Below are positions 1-6,128 of a stretch of 9,555 nucleotides of DNA, piece after piece (position 1 is the first letter of the stretch; the number at the start of each line of letters is the position of its first letter). The DNA lies in contig RFIU01000202.1 in NCBI GenBank assembly GCA_003695555.1, forward strand, positions 1 to 9,555, read 5' to 3'. This DNA is from Alphaproteobacteria bacterium (GTDB lineage Bacteria; Pseudomonadota; Alphaproteobacteria; Sphingomonadales; Rhodothalassiaceae). Below the pieces are notes generated by a model. The model had not been told where the DNA came from, ran no database searches, and saw only the letters and a program-made list of their open reading frames with translations. The translations under genes were made by a program, and so were the position numbers.

Positions 1-362
1 ATCTTCGCCCGGGCCGCCGACCACCGCATGAGGGGCCGCCGGCGAAGACTTCGCGGGCGGCCCCCGATGCTGTTGTGGCGGAGACGACCCCCCGTTTCCG
101 ATAGGTGCCGAGCGGTGCGGGCAAACGCTGACGCGCATTCTCTATCCCTCTGGAATTACGATAATATTCATGATCACCCCTGCCGCCTTAGGGTTTGCGT
201 GCTTGGTGCGCATGTCCGCGTCGTCGTCCCGGCTCCCGAAAGCGTCAAGGAAGTAGCAGGGCATTGCATGATAGTATTTTCCCCGATGGCAAAGCGAGGT
301 ATCCGCCGCGCGTCGCGGGCAGGGGACATGGCGCGGTCGGCGGAAGAGGAGAGGCGAGAAGG
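1..362. other. non-coding leader region before the di-iron gene
   Basis: No convincing gene lies here. Open frames crossing it are Arg-rich and out of frame with the downstream gene. In frame 2 a nine-residue tail (SSPGPPTTA) reaches a TGA at 29-31 directly before the hairpin at 32-64, so the very edge could be the end of a gene to the left, but nine residues cannot show that. AT-rich patches resembling -10 boxes occur at 160-167 (GATAATAT) and 270-277 (GATAGTAT). I found no matching -35 hexamer for either, so the promoter of the next gene is unresolved. Confidence 0.5.
32..64. terminator. strong GC hairpin, possible terminator of a gene left of the window
   Basis: Bases 32-40 (GGGGCCGCC) pair perfectly with 56-64. 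After one G/G mismatch, 42-46 (GCGAA) pair with 50-54 around a three-base GAC loop. The stem is therefore 14 pairs with one mismatch. No T-run follows on the plus strand, so it is not a textbook rho-independent terminator. It could be a rho-dependent 3' end, an mRNA-stabilising stem, or an attenuator, because bases 2-9 can alternatively pair with 41-48. It lies right after a TGA in frame 2, which favours the 3'-end reading. Confidence 0.35.
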
Positions 363-1433
363 ATGCGACTGAAGGATCTCTATCCGATCGAGGCACCGGA
401 CACCTGGCCGGTTGAGGAAAGTTATGACGCGCTCTTCGACTGGCGCTTCGACGACGGCCGCGCCAGCCTGATGCAGCTCTATGACAAGGGCAAGCGCAAG
501 CAATGGGATGCGAATGTGCGGATCGACTGGGACCAGGAGCTCGATCCCGAAAATCCGCAGCAGCTGCCCGAGGATGCCTTTCCGCTCAATGGCGCGTCCT
601 TTTACGAAAAAATGTCGGAAAAGGAGAAGGCCGAGCTACGCCGCTATCATCAGGCATGGACCGTCTCGCAGTTCCTGCATGGCGAACAGGGTGCGCTGTT
701 CTGTGCCGCGAAGATCGTCCAGCAGGTGCCCGATCTCGACAGCAAGCTCTATGCCGCGACCCAGGTGGTGGACGAGGCGCGCCATGTCGAGGCCTACAAG
801 CGTCTCCTGGAAAAATTCGGGGTCGCCTGGCCGATGACCGGCCCTTTGAGCGAACTGCTGGCGCAGGTGCTGCGCGACAGTCGCTGGGATATGACCTATC
901 TCGGCATGCAGGTGGTGGTAGAGGGGCTGGCGCTGGCCGCCTTCACGATGATCCGCGATCAGGCGCAGAACCCGTTGGCGGCTTCCGTCAATGCCTATGT
1001 GATGGAAGACGAGGCCCGCCACGTCGCCTTCGGCCGGCTGGCGCTGCGCGATTACTACCCGCAGCTCAGCGAGGCCGAACGCGCCGAACGCGAAGAGTTC
1101 CTGGTCGAGGCCTGCTATCTGATGCGCGACCGCTTCGAGGCGCGCGAGGTCTGGCGCACACTCGACCTGCCGGAAGAGGAATGCGTCGCCTATATGAACG
1201 AGAGCGAACAGATGCAGATGTTCCGCACCTTCCTGTTCACCCGCATCGTGCCGGTGGTCAAGGACATCGGGCTGTGGGGCGAGAAGGTGCGCGCCGCCTA
1301 TGCCGACATGGGGGTGCTGGGCTTTGCCGACTTCGATATAGATGAACTGCAGGCGCGTGACGAGGAGATCGCCGCCGAGTTCGACGCCCGCCGCCGCCAT
1401 ATCGAGGATACGGCTGCTCTCGCCGGCGAATAG
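363..1433 (+). CDS. ferritin-like di-iron protein (R2/AurF-type fold), probable oxidase or oxygenase
   Basis: A 356-residue soluble protein with the ligand pattern of carboxylate-bridged di-iron enzymes: Glu108 (HGEQGAL), Glu138 and His141 (VVDEARH), Glu187 (VVVEGLA), and Glu217 and His220 (MEDEARH). These six residues in the order E, ExxH, E, ExxH are the full set for a two-iron four-helix bundle as in ribonucleotide reductase R2, acyl-ACP desaturases and AurF-like N-oxygenases. All are present, so the protein is probably catalytic rather than degenerate. The N-terminal part is rich in Trp and Asp (WDANVRIDWDQEL, residues 48-60), which I associate with uncharacterised ferritin-like proteins rather than true R2. 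No signal peptide or membrane segment is visible, so it is probably cytoplasmic. I chose the ATG at 363 because a purine-rich AGGAGAGGCGAGAAGG tract lies just before it and the upstream extension in this frame is Arg-rich and looks non-coding. The gene stands alone and its substrate cannot be inferred from neighbours. Confidence 0.85.
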   Translation: MRLKDLYPIEAPDTWPVEESYDALFDWRFDDGRASLMQLYDKGKRKQWDANVRIDWDQELDPENPQQLPEDAFPLNGASFYEKMSEKEKAELRRYHQAWTVSQFLHGEQGALFCAAKIVQQVPDLDSKLYAATQVVDEARHVEAYKRLLEKFGVAWPMTGPLSELLAQVLRDSRWDMTYLGMQVVVEGLALAAFTMIRDQAQNPLAASVNAYVMEDEARHVAFGRLALRDYYPQLSEAERAEREEFLVEACYLMRDRFEAREVWRTLDLPEEECVAYMNESEQMQMFRTFLFTRIVPVVKDIGLWGEKVRAAYADMGVLGFADFDIDELQARDEEIAAEFDARRRHIEDTAALAGE

Positions 1434-1810
1434 CCCCCTTGCATCCGGTGAGTGGTCATCGGACCACAGTCATCGGCGGTCCCAGATGGCGCCGGAACCG
1501 GCCATTCATGTGGGGGGACGGACAAGAACGATCCCGCTCTTCTTTCGGCCTGGCATGGCGCAGAGCTCGCGGCTGACACCATGCGGGCCGAAGCGGCGCC
1601 TGCTTGCACATCCGGCTTTCGCACGCGATCGCCGTGTTCGACCTTCTGACCATCGCTTCCTGTTTGAGGCTTGCTCGGCTTCGTCCGTCGGAGTCAACGG
1701 GAGGAGACGCGGGTCATAACAACCACCCCGCGAGCCTCCCGATGGAGGGTCCGATCTTCGCGCAGAAAGAAAAAGCGTGAAGCGGACATGGCTGATGGAG
1801 GTTCCAGAAC
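1434..1810. other. non-coding spacer between di-iron and lipase-like genes
   Basis: Open frames here are short and of shadow-like composition, and I accept none. Small inverted repeats occur: GTGGTC/GACCAC at 1452-1467 with a four-base loop, GCCGG/CCGGC at 1491-1502, and CCTCC/GGAGG at 1735-1748. None is followed by a T-run, so no terminator for the di-iron gene can be called with confidence; the 1452-1467 stem, 19 bases after its stop, is the best candidate. A GANTC site (GAGTC) lies near 1691. I could not identify a convincing promoter for the lipase-like gene. Confidence 0.45.
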
Positions 1811-3112
1811 ATGTCGAATTCATTTCAGGCGGTCCGTCGGCGGCCGTCAAGCGCGGCTCCGCCGGCAGGCGGGTGCCGTCGTCTCCTGCTCTTTTTCGCG
1901 GCCGCGTTCATTGCCGTGGCGGCAGAAGCCTTGCCTGCGTCGCAGGCCTTGGCAGGCGGTCCGGTGCTCGAGCAGACCTTCACCACCGGCATCGCCAATG
2001 GTTGGGTGCGGGTCGAACGCTGGCGCGATTCCGGCGGGGCGCTCGCTCAGGAAAGCTTTCCTGCCGACGGCCGGGGTGACCAGACCGGACAGCGCGCGAC
2101 TTTCTTCGGCAGCGCCCGGCCGAGCTCGGACCGCTTTCTGCTCTATTATGCACCGGGCTGGGACGCCGCCGGTGGTGGGACGCCGGTACTGCTGGTGCAT
2201 GGCGCCAATCAGGACGCCGATCTCGCCTGGGCGAATCCGAATGAGGCGGGCGATTACGGCTGCGGGGTGCAGTTCTGTCCGACGAGCGGGCTGATGCAGG
2301 CGCTGAGCAATTCCGGCCACCGGGTCTTCGCGATCTCGTTCGCCCACAAGAACGGCGACGGCTATTTCTGGGCGGAAGCGATCGCCGATGCGATCGAAGT
2401 GGTGAAGAACGCCACCGGTGCCGCAACGGTCGATGTCGTGGCTTGGTCGAAGGGCGCCTTCAATGCGCGGATGTACGCCTCTTCCCTGCGCCAGGCGTGG
2501 GGTACCGCTTATCGCGGGGATATCGACAAGCTGATTCTGGTTGGGGGCCCTAACAAGGGCATCGACATCGCCTTTCGCCATGGCATCACCTATTCGATCG
2601 CCGTCTATCCGGCCTGCGGGGGCGGTTCGAACGGAGCGATCCCTCACGACTGGCTCGTCTGCTTCGGATTCTGGAGCCATGGCCCCGAGTGGACGCCGTC
2701 CTCGGCTCTCTATCCCGGCACCGCGCAGATGTTCAGGCGCTGGGACTCGGTCTATGGGCTCGCCACTCTCGAGCAGGACTGGTGGACGACCTATTATGGC
2801 GGCTGGGGCTTCGTCAGCCATTCGGCCGGGATCGGCGCCTATCTCTCGCTCTCGCTGGTCGATGACCTGCGCAATGCCGGCGTGCCGGCCTCGGTGCGCA
2901 CCTATCTGCTATGCGGTTCCAGCCCCGATATCGGCCATTTCCATAATGAGCACACCGGCCCGTCCGACGGTCTGATCTTCATCGCGAGTTGCTCGGATAC
3001 CGGCGGCATCGGCAATCTTTCGGCAGATGTTACCGTGCCGCTCAATCATCTCGAACTCGGCTGGGGAGCGGCCGCCGTGCAGCAGATCGCGGCCTGGCTG
3101 GATGCGCCCTGA
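1811..3112 (+). CDS. secreted alpha/beta hydrolase, lipase-like
   Basis: A 433-residue protein with an N-terminal export signal: Arg residues at 9-11 and 23-24, a hydrophobic core about 25-40, and likely cleavage near ALA-GG at 46-50. The mature part shows alpha/beta hydrolase landmarks: VLLVHGAN (126-133), where His-Gly precedes the oxyanion region; VDVVAWSKGAFNA (207-219), a nucleophile elbow with Ser213 in an A-x-S-x-G setting; a candidate acid at Asp387 (PSDGLIF); and a C-terminal His413 (LNHLELGW). This order fits the Ser/Asp/His triad. Six cysteines remain after cleavage (151, 156, 269, 284, 368, 394), compatible with disulfides in the periplasm or outside. The substrate is inferred only from the fold: an ester, possibly a lipid. 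The start is supported by GGAGG at 1797-1801, nine bases before the ATG. The gene is monocistronic: long spacers on both sides and a strong terminator after it. A peptidase or PHA depolymerase role is less likely but not excluded. Confidence 0.82.
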   Translation: MSNSFQAVRRRPSSAAPPAGGCRRLLLFFAAAFIAVAAEALPASQALAGGPVLEQTFTTGIANGWVRVERWRDSGGALAQESFPADGRGDQTGQRATFFGSARPSSDRFLLYYAPGWDAAGGGTPVLLVHGANQDADLAWANPNEAGDYGCGVQFCPTSGLMQALSNSGHRVFAISFAHKNGDGYFWAEAIADAIEVVKNATGAATVDVVAWSKGAFNARMYASSLRQAWGTAYRGDIDKLILVGGPNKGIDIAFRHGITYSIAVYPACGGGSNGAIPHDWLVCFGFWSHGPEWTPSSALYPGTAQMFRRWDSVYGLATLEQDWWTTYYGGWGFVSHSAGIGAYLSLSLVDDLRNAGVPASVRTYLLCGSSPDIGHFHNEHTGPSDGLIFIASCSDTGGIGNLSADVTVPLNHLELGWGAAAVQQIAAWLDAP

Positions 3113-3124
3113 CAACCATCGATC

Positions 3125-3180
3125 GCGGCCCGGTGACGATGCGCCGGGCCGCATGCTCCCGTTTCTTCGTCTTCTTTCCT
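3125..3180 (+). terminator. rho-independent-type terminator of the lipase-like gene
   Basis: Thirteen bases after the stop codon, 3125-3133 (GCGGCCCGG) pair perfectly with 3144-3152 (CCGGGCCGC) across a ten-base loop. A T-rich stretch follows about 3161-3179 (GTTTCTTCGTCTTCTTTCC). The stem is strong. The tail is broken by C and G residues, so some read-through into the TonB-domain operon is possible, although that operon has its own promoter. Confidence 0.75.
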
Positions 3181-3235
3181 GATCTGCTCAAGCGATGCCT
3201 TGCCGGCCGCCGGCAGAGCCATTGCAGAGCATATC

Positions 3236-3264
3236 TTGCCCAGGCGGCGTCAAATCCTTAGAAT
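3236..3264 (+). promoter_or_regulatory. sigma70-type promoter of the TonB-domain operon
   Basis: TTGCCC at 3236-3241 (four of six bases match TTGACA) and TAGAAT at 3259-3264 (five of six match TATAAT) are separated by exactly 17 bases. Transcription would begin near 3271, giving a leader of about 70 bases before the first gene. The location, between the lipase terminator and the operon, fits. An AAAAGGAGGGG tract at 3307-3317 lies in this leader, but it is too far from the first ATG at 3340 to serve it as a ribosome binding site. Confidence 0.6.
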
Positions 3265-3339
3265 TCCTGTGCTGGCATCATGGCGCGGTGCGCTGTCGTC
3301 GGCTTCAAAAGGAGGGGAAGCTAAGGCAAGGGGGGCGCC

Positions 3340-4530
3340 ATGTACCATTCACCATTCGCCGCTTCGGTGCCACATCCGGGCGATCCTTGCGGGGCATCTC
3401 TCGGCCGATGCGCACTCGCTCGGTCTGCGGGCGCCTTATGCCTGCTGCTGGTCTGCGTGATGGCGGTTATGCTCGCGGCTGTCACGCCGGCGATCTCGGG
3501 GAGCGATCTCGGCGAAGCCTGGCGGGCCTATGGCGCGGCAGTCAAGCGGCATGCGCCACCGGACGAGCTGCTGCCGCTGGCCCAGGACGTCTATGACGCC
3601 TTGCCCGCAAGGCCGGAAGCGCCGAAGCAGATTCGCACCAAGGCGGCAGCTGCCTTCAATCTGGCGAAGGCGCTGGAGGGTACGCACTCCCTGAGGGAGG
3701 CGAGGACCCGCCTGCGCGAAAGCATTCGCCTGTTCGAACAGGCCTCGGGCAAGGACTCGCTCGATCTCGTCGATCCGCTGTGGGAACTGGCGGTCGTCGA
3801 AAGCGTTTTGAAGGACAATCAGCGCATCTTCCAGAGACTCTTTCTGCAGCTCGACCGGCTCCTCGAGAAGGCCGGGCCGCCCTATGCCATGACCCGCATC
3901 GAACTGCGGGTCGATGCCGCGCGCCATCTGATCCGCTACGGGGCCGACGATCTGGCCGGCGAACACCTCACATGGCTCGAGGAACATGCGGATCTTGCCG
4001 GGCGCCAGCGGCCGATCGTTCTTGCAAGCGTAGCGCTCCAACGCGGCCTTCTGGATCTCGGTCTGCGCCACTATCGATCGGCGGCCCGCCGTCTGAAGCG
4101 GGCCCACGAGCTGTTCACGAAACGATTCTCGCCGTCCGACCAACGCTCCCTGAAAGCGGCCTCCTATCTCGTCACTGCGCTCGAGGAACTGGGCCGCTCC
4201 GAGGAAGCGACCGCCTATTGCCAGGAAATCGGGCGTTACCAGCCACCCGGCGGCACGATGGACTATCTTCCGATCTACCGAACGACACCGATCTATCCAT
4301 CCGCCGCGGCACAGCGCGGCACCCAGGGTTATGTGGTCGTCTCACTGACGGTGACGAAGGAGGGACGGGTCGCCGACATCAAGGTGATCGAAGGGAATCC
4401 GCCCGGCGCCTTCGAGCGGGCGGCGATCGCAGCGGCCCGGCGTTTCCGTTATGCCCCGCGCTTCCATGACGGCAAGCCGGTGGATACGCCGGACGTGCGC
4501 TACATATTTACCTTCCGACTCCAGGACTGA
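3340..4530 (+). CDS. TonB C-terminal domain protein with helical-repeat region, paralogue 1
   Basis: A 396-residue protein. Residues 31-54 form a hydrophobic segment (signal peptide or N-terminal anchor, ending near TPAISG) after an unusually long 30-residue N-terminus. Residues 57-300 are helical, Ala/Leu/Arg-rich and TPR-like, for example REARTRLRESIRLFEQ (119-134) and YRSAARRLKRAHELF (245-259). Residues about 313-395 match a TonB C-terminal domain: YP near 319, QGYVVVSLTVTKEGRVADIKV (329-349), then AARRFRYAPRF and a final beta strand ending in YIFTFRL. In classical TonB this domain contacts outer-membrane receptors and the peptidoglycan side; here the Pro-rich periplasm-spanning linker is missing. 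The start is uncertain: 3340 is the first ATG after an in-frame TAA at 3322-3324, with only a G-run (3329-3335) as ribosome site. It sits 12 bases upstream of a paralogue and is surely co-transcribed with it. No exbB, exbD or TonB-dependent receptor is in the window, so its partner is unknown. Confidence 0.8.
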   Translation: MYHSPFAASVPHPGDPCGASLGRCALARSAGALCLLLVCVMAVMLAAVTPAISGSDLGEAWRAYGAAVKRHAPPDELLPLAQDVYDALPARPEAPKQIRTKAAAAFNLAKALEGTHSLREARTRLRESIRLFEQASGKDSLDLVDPLWELAVVESVLKDNQRIFQRLFLQLDRLLEKAGPPYAMTRIELRVDAARHLIRYGADDLAGEHLTWLEEHADLAGRQRPIVLASVALQRGLLDLGLRHYRSAARRLKRAHELFTKRFSPSDQRSLKAASYLVTALEELGRSEEATAYCQEIGRYQPPGGTMDYLPIYRTTPIYPSAAAQRGTQGYVVVSLTVTKEGRVADIKVIEGNPPGAFERAAIAAARRFRYAPRFHDGKPVDTPDVRYIFTFRLQD

Positions 4531-4542
4531 AGATAAGGGGGA

Positions 4543-5694
4543 ATGCTTCCGATGCCTGCGGCGACACTTGCAGTCCGCTACTTCATGGTTGCCCTTCTGG
4601 CGGGTCTGCTCTTCCATGCAGGGCCGCTGCGCGCACGGCCGGCCGGAAATCTCGGCGAGGCCTGGCGGGCCTGGCAGGCGGCGGTCCAGGGTAATGCGCC
4701 ACCGGACGAGCTTCTGCCGCTGGCCCGCGCCGTCCATGATGCCCTGCCGAAGAGCCCGAAGACGCCGAAACAGATGCATGCGAAGGCGGTGGCTGCGCTG
4801 AATCTGGGCGGCGTGCTGCGCGATCTGCGGCAATGGAAGGAAGCACGCCGGCGTTTCCACGAGAGCGTCGTCCTGTTCACGAAGGCACTCGGGCCGAGCG
4901 CTCCCGAACTCGTCGATCCCCTGTGGGAGGAGGCCCGTGCGGCGGACCGGGCGGCGAGAGCGAAGCCCGGGGAAGTGTTCGCGCTCTATGAACGGATCGA
5001 CGGAATTCTGGCACTACAGGGGCAGGAGGCCGTGCCGCAGCGCATCCGGCTGCATGTCGAGTTCGCCGAGGTCGCCTATCGCCGCGAGCATCTCGATCTC
5101 GCCCGCCGACAGGTGGCACGGGTACGTGCAATCATCGCTCGACAGGCAGCGCACGACTATATGATGGAGGGGCGCATCGCCCTGCTTGAGGCCAGGATCG
5201 CCGAACGGGAACACCGCTTCGACGACGTCATTTCCCTGCATGAAGAGGCGCTCGCCGATTATCGGCATCACCTCAGTAAGACCGATCACGAGGTGCTGCG
5301 ACTCCATCGCGTGCTGGCCAGAAGGCTGGAGAGTGCCGGGCGCTCCGACGAGGCGACGACGCATCTGCTGGCCATCGGCCGGGCGCTGGCCGCCAAGCCC
5401 AAGCGCATTGCCGTCGTCGGCGATTACATGCCGGTCTATCGGGCACCGATCCGGATGCGACCATCCGCCTTCGGCAGGAAGTATCGACAAGGGCGTGTCG
5501 TAGTCACCTTCACCGTCACCCGCGAGGGGCGGGTTCGCGACATCCGGATCACCGAATCCTCGCCGCCCGGGGTTTTCGACAAGGCGGTGATCGAGGCCGT
5601 GCGCCGTTTCCGCTATGCGCCACGCTTTCGCGACGGCGAACCGGTCGATACCCCCGGTGTCACCTACACCTGGGAATTCCGAATGGAAGGATAG
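4543..5694 (+). CDS. TonB C-terminal domain protein with helical-repeat region, paralogue 2
   Basis: A 383-residue tandem paralogue of the preceding gene. It has a short signal peptide (residues 10-34, hydrophobic FMVALLAGLLF, probable cleavage around ARPAG). The first domain starts LGEAWRAWQAAV (37-48) with APPDELLPLA (52-61) identical to the paralogue. A more divergent helical middle follows (about 85-280), then a TonB C-terminal domain at about 299-381 (GRVVVTFTVTREGRVRDIRI, then RRFRYAPRFRDGEPVDTPG). If the signal is cleaved, the product is a soluble periplasmic protein with no inner-membrane anchor, unlike classical TonB. The two ends are well conserved between the copies and the middle is not, suggesting duplication and then specialisation of the helical part. 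The start is either 4543 or the in-frame ATG at 4552; the G-rich AAGGGGG at 4535-4541 is better spaced for 4552. The function is not known beyond the family. Confidence 0.8.
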   Translation: MLPMPAATLAVRYFMVALLAGLLFHAGPLRARPAGNLGEAWRAWQAAVQGNAPPDELLPLARAVHDALPKSPKTPKQMHAKAVAALNLGGVLRDLRQWKEARRRFHESVVLFTKALGPSAPELVDPLWEEARAADRAARAKPGEVFALYERIDGILALQGQEAVPQRIRLHVEFAEVAYRREHLDLARRQVARVRAIIARQAAHDYMMEGRIALLEARIAEREHRFDDVISLHEEALADYRHHLSKTDHEVLRLHRVLARRLESAGRSDEATTHLLAIGRALAAKPKRIAVVGDYMPVYRAPIRMRPSAFGRKYRQGRVVVTFTVTREGRVRDIRITESSPPGVFDKAVIEAVRRFRYAPRFRDGEPVDTPGVTYTWEFRMEG

Positions 5695-5705
5695 GTGGCA
5701 ATGGC

Positions 5706-5740
5706 GGGCGGACGATCCGCCATCCATCCGCCCCTTTCTT
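5706..5740 (+). terminator. possible terminator of the TonB-domain operon
   Basis: GGGCGGA at 5706-5712 pairs with TCCGCCC at 5727-5733, or alternatively GGCGGA (5707-5712) pairs with TCCGCC (5716-5721) across a three-base loop. A pyrimidine-rich CTTTCTTTCC tail follows. It lies 12 bases after the operon's stop codon and just before the convergent Cys-rich gene's 3' end, where a terminator is expected. The stem is short. Confidence 0.4.
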
Positions 5741-5755
5741 TCCGAGTGCTCCGCC

Positions 5756-5998
5756 TCACACGCAGGTCAGGCGCGGCGGATCGGTGGTGCAGTCGCACCA
5801 GGGCGACTTGCCCTCGGGACAGGGGAGATAGACGCCGTTGCAGCCGCAATAGCGCTGGCTACCGCCGTCATCGCCGCCGCATCCGCGAAGGGTCAGAACG
5901 AAGCCGCGCCCGCCCTTGAAGTCGACCGGCTCCAAGACGAGGACATGCCCTTCGGCGGAACGGAATTCTATGGATTTTCCGGGTTCCGGCATGGTCAT
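5756..5998 (-). CDS. small cysteine-rich protein of unknown function
   Basis: An 80-residue protein that I do not recognise. The first half (about 1-38) looks like a small beta-rich module (IEFRSAEGHVLVLEPVDF). The second half contains all seven cysteines, at 40, 51, 53, 60, 68, 70 and 79, including two CxC pairs (YCGCNG and WCDCTT), spaced C-x10-C-x-C-x6-C-x7-C-x-C-x8-C, with Gly and Pro between them. There is no signal peptide, so a cytoplasmic metal-binding (Zn or Fe) module is more likely than disulfides, but this is inference. The gene is real on strong local grounds: on the minus strand a perfect AGGAGG (6006-6011) sits seven bases before the ATG, and an extended -10 promoter lies 71 bases upstream of it. 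It is convergent with the TonB operon and lies 130 bases downstream of ecm on the same strand. It may use its own promoter or be read through from ecm. The second in-frame ATG (codon 3) is less well placed. Confidence 0.75.
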   Translation of the reverse strand: MTMPEPGKSIEFRSAEGHVLVLEPVDFKGGRGFVLTLRGCGGDDGGSQRYCGCNGVYLPCPEGKSPWCDCTTDPPRLTCV

Positions 5999-6068
5999 CG
6001 GCCTGCCTCCTCACCATCCGGCCGGCCGCCCGTAAAGCGGCGCGGCCACTTTCCGAATCTAGGTTGCA

Positions 6069-6100
6069 ATTATATCATGAATCTCGCGAAAAATGGAGTC
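6069..6100 (-). promoter_or_regulatory. extended -10 promoter with GANTC sites, upstream of the Cys-rich gene
   Basis: Reading the minus strand, a perfect TATAAT occupies 6074-6069 and is preceded by TGA, giving the extended -10 form TGnTATAAT. No good TTGACA box is seen at the right distance (6092-6097), which suits an extended -10 or an activator-assisted promoter. GANTC, the methylation target of CcrM in Alphaproteobacteria, occurs at 6096-6100 (overlapping the -35 position), 6079-6083 (in the spacer) and 6055-6059 (just after the expected start near 6062). In Caulobacter, GcrA acts with sigma70 at promoters carrying methylated GANTC near the -10/-35, so this promoter may be cell-cycle controlled. 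The motif positions are seen; the regulation is inferred. Confidence 0.6.
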
Positions 6101-6128
6101 CGGATGAGAGGCGACCGGCGCCCTTCCC

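Noticed and set aside
195..362. N-terminal extension of the di-iron protein to an upstream start at 195
   Set aside because: The added 56 residues are Arg/Gly-rich and unlike the rest, and the ATG at 363 has a better purine-rich ribosome site.
28..372. Open plus-strand frame of 114 codons across the left non-coding region
   Set aside because: Very Arg-rich, low-complexity translation with no ribosome site, overlapping the start of the di-iron gene in another frame; typical of chance frames in GC-rich DNA.
636..1400. Long minus-strand frame opposite the di-iron gene
   Set aside because: Antisense shadow produced by strong GC bias at third positions; no ribosome site and a His/Leu/Gln-rich translation without motifs.
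1506..1850. Minus-strand frame in the spacer before the lipase-like gene
   Set aside because: Overlaps the lipase start, shows no motif or ribosome site, and has shadow-like composition.
3307..3317. AAAAGGAGGGG as ribosome site for an unlisted short gene before paralogue 1
   Set aside because: No start codon follows at a suitable distance with a meaningful open frame; an in-frame TAA at 3322-3324 closes the frame used by the next gene.
3340..3460. Lipoprotein signal in TonB paralogue 1 (cysteines at residues 34 and 39)
   Set aside because: The residues before the Cys (LLV before Cys39) do not fit a lipobox, which needs Gly, Ala or Ser at -1.
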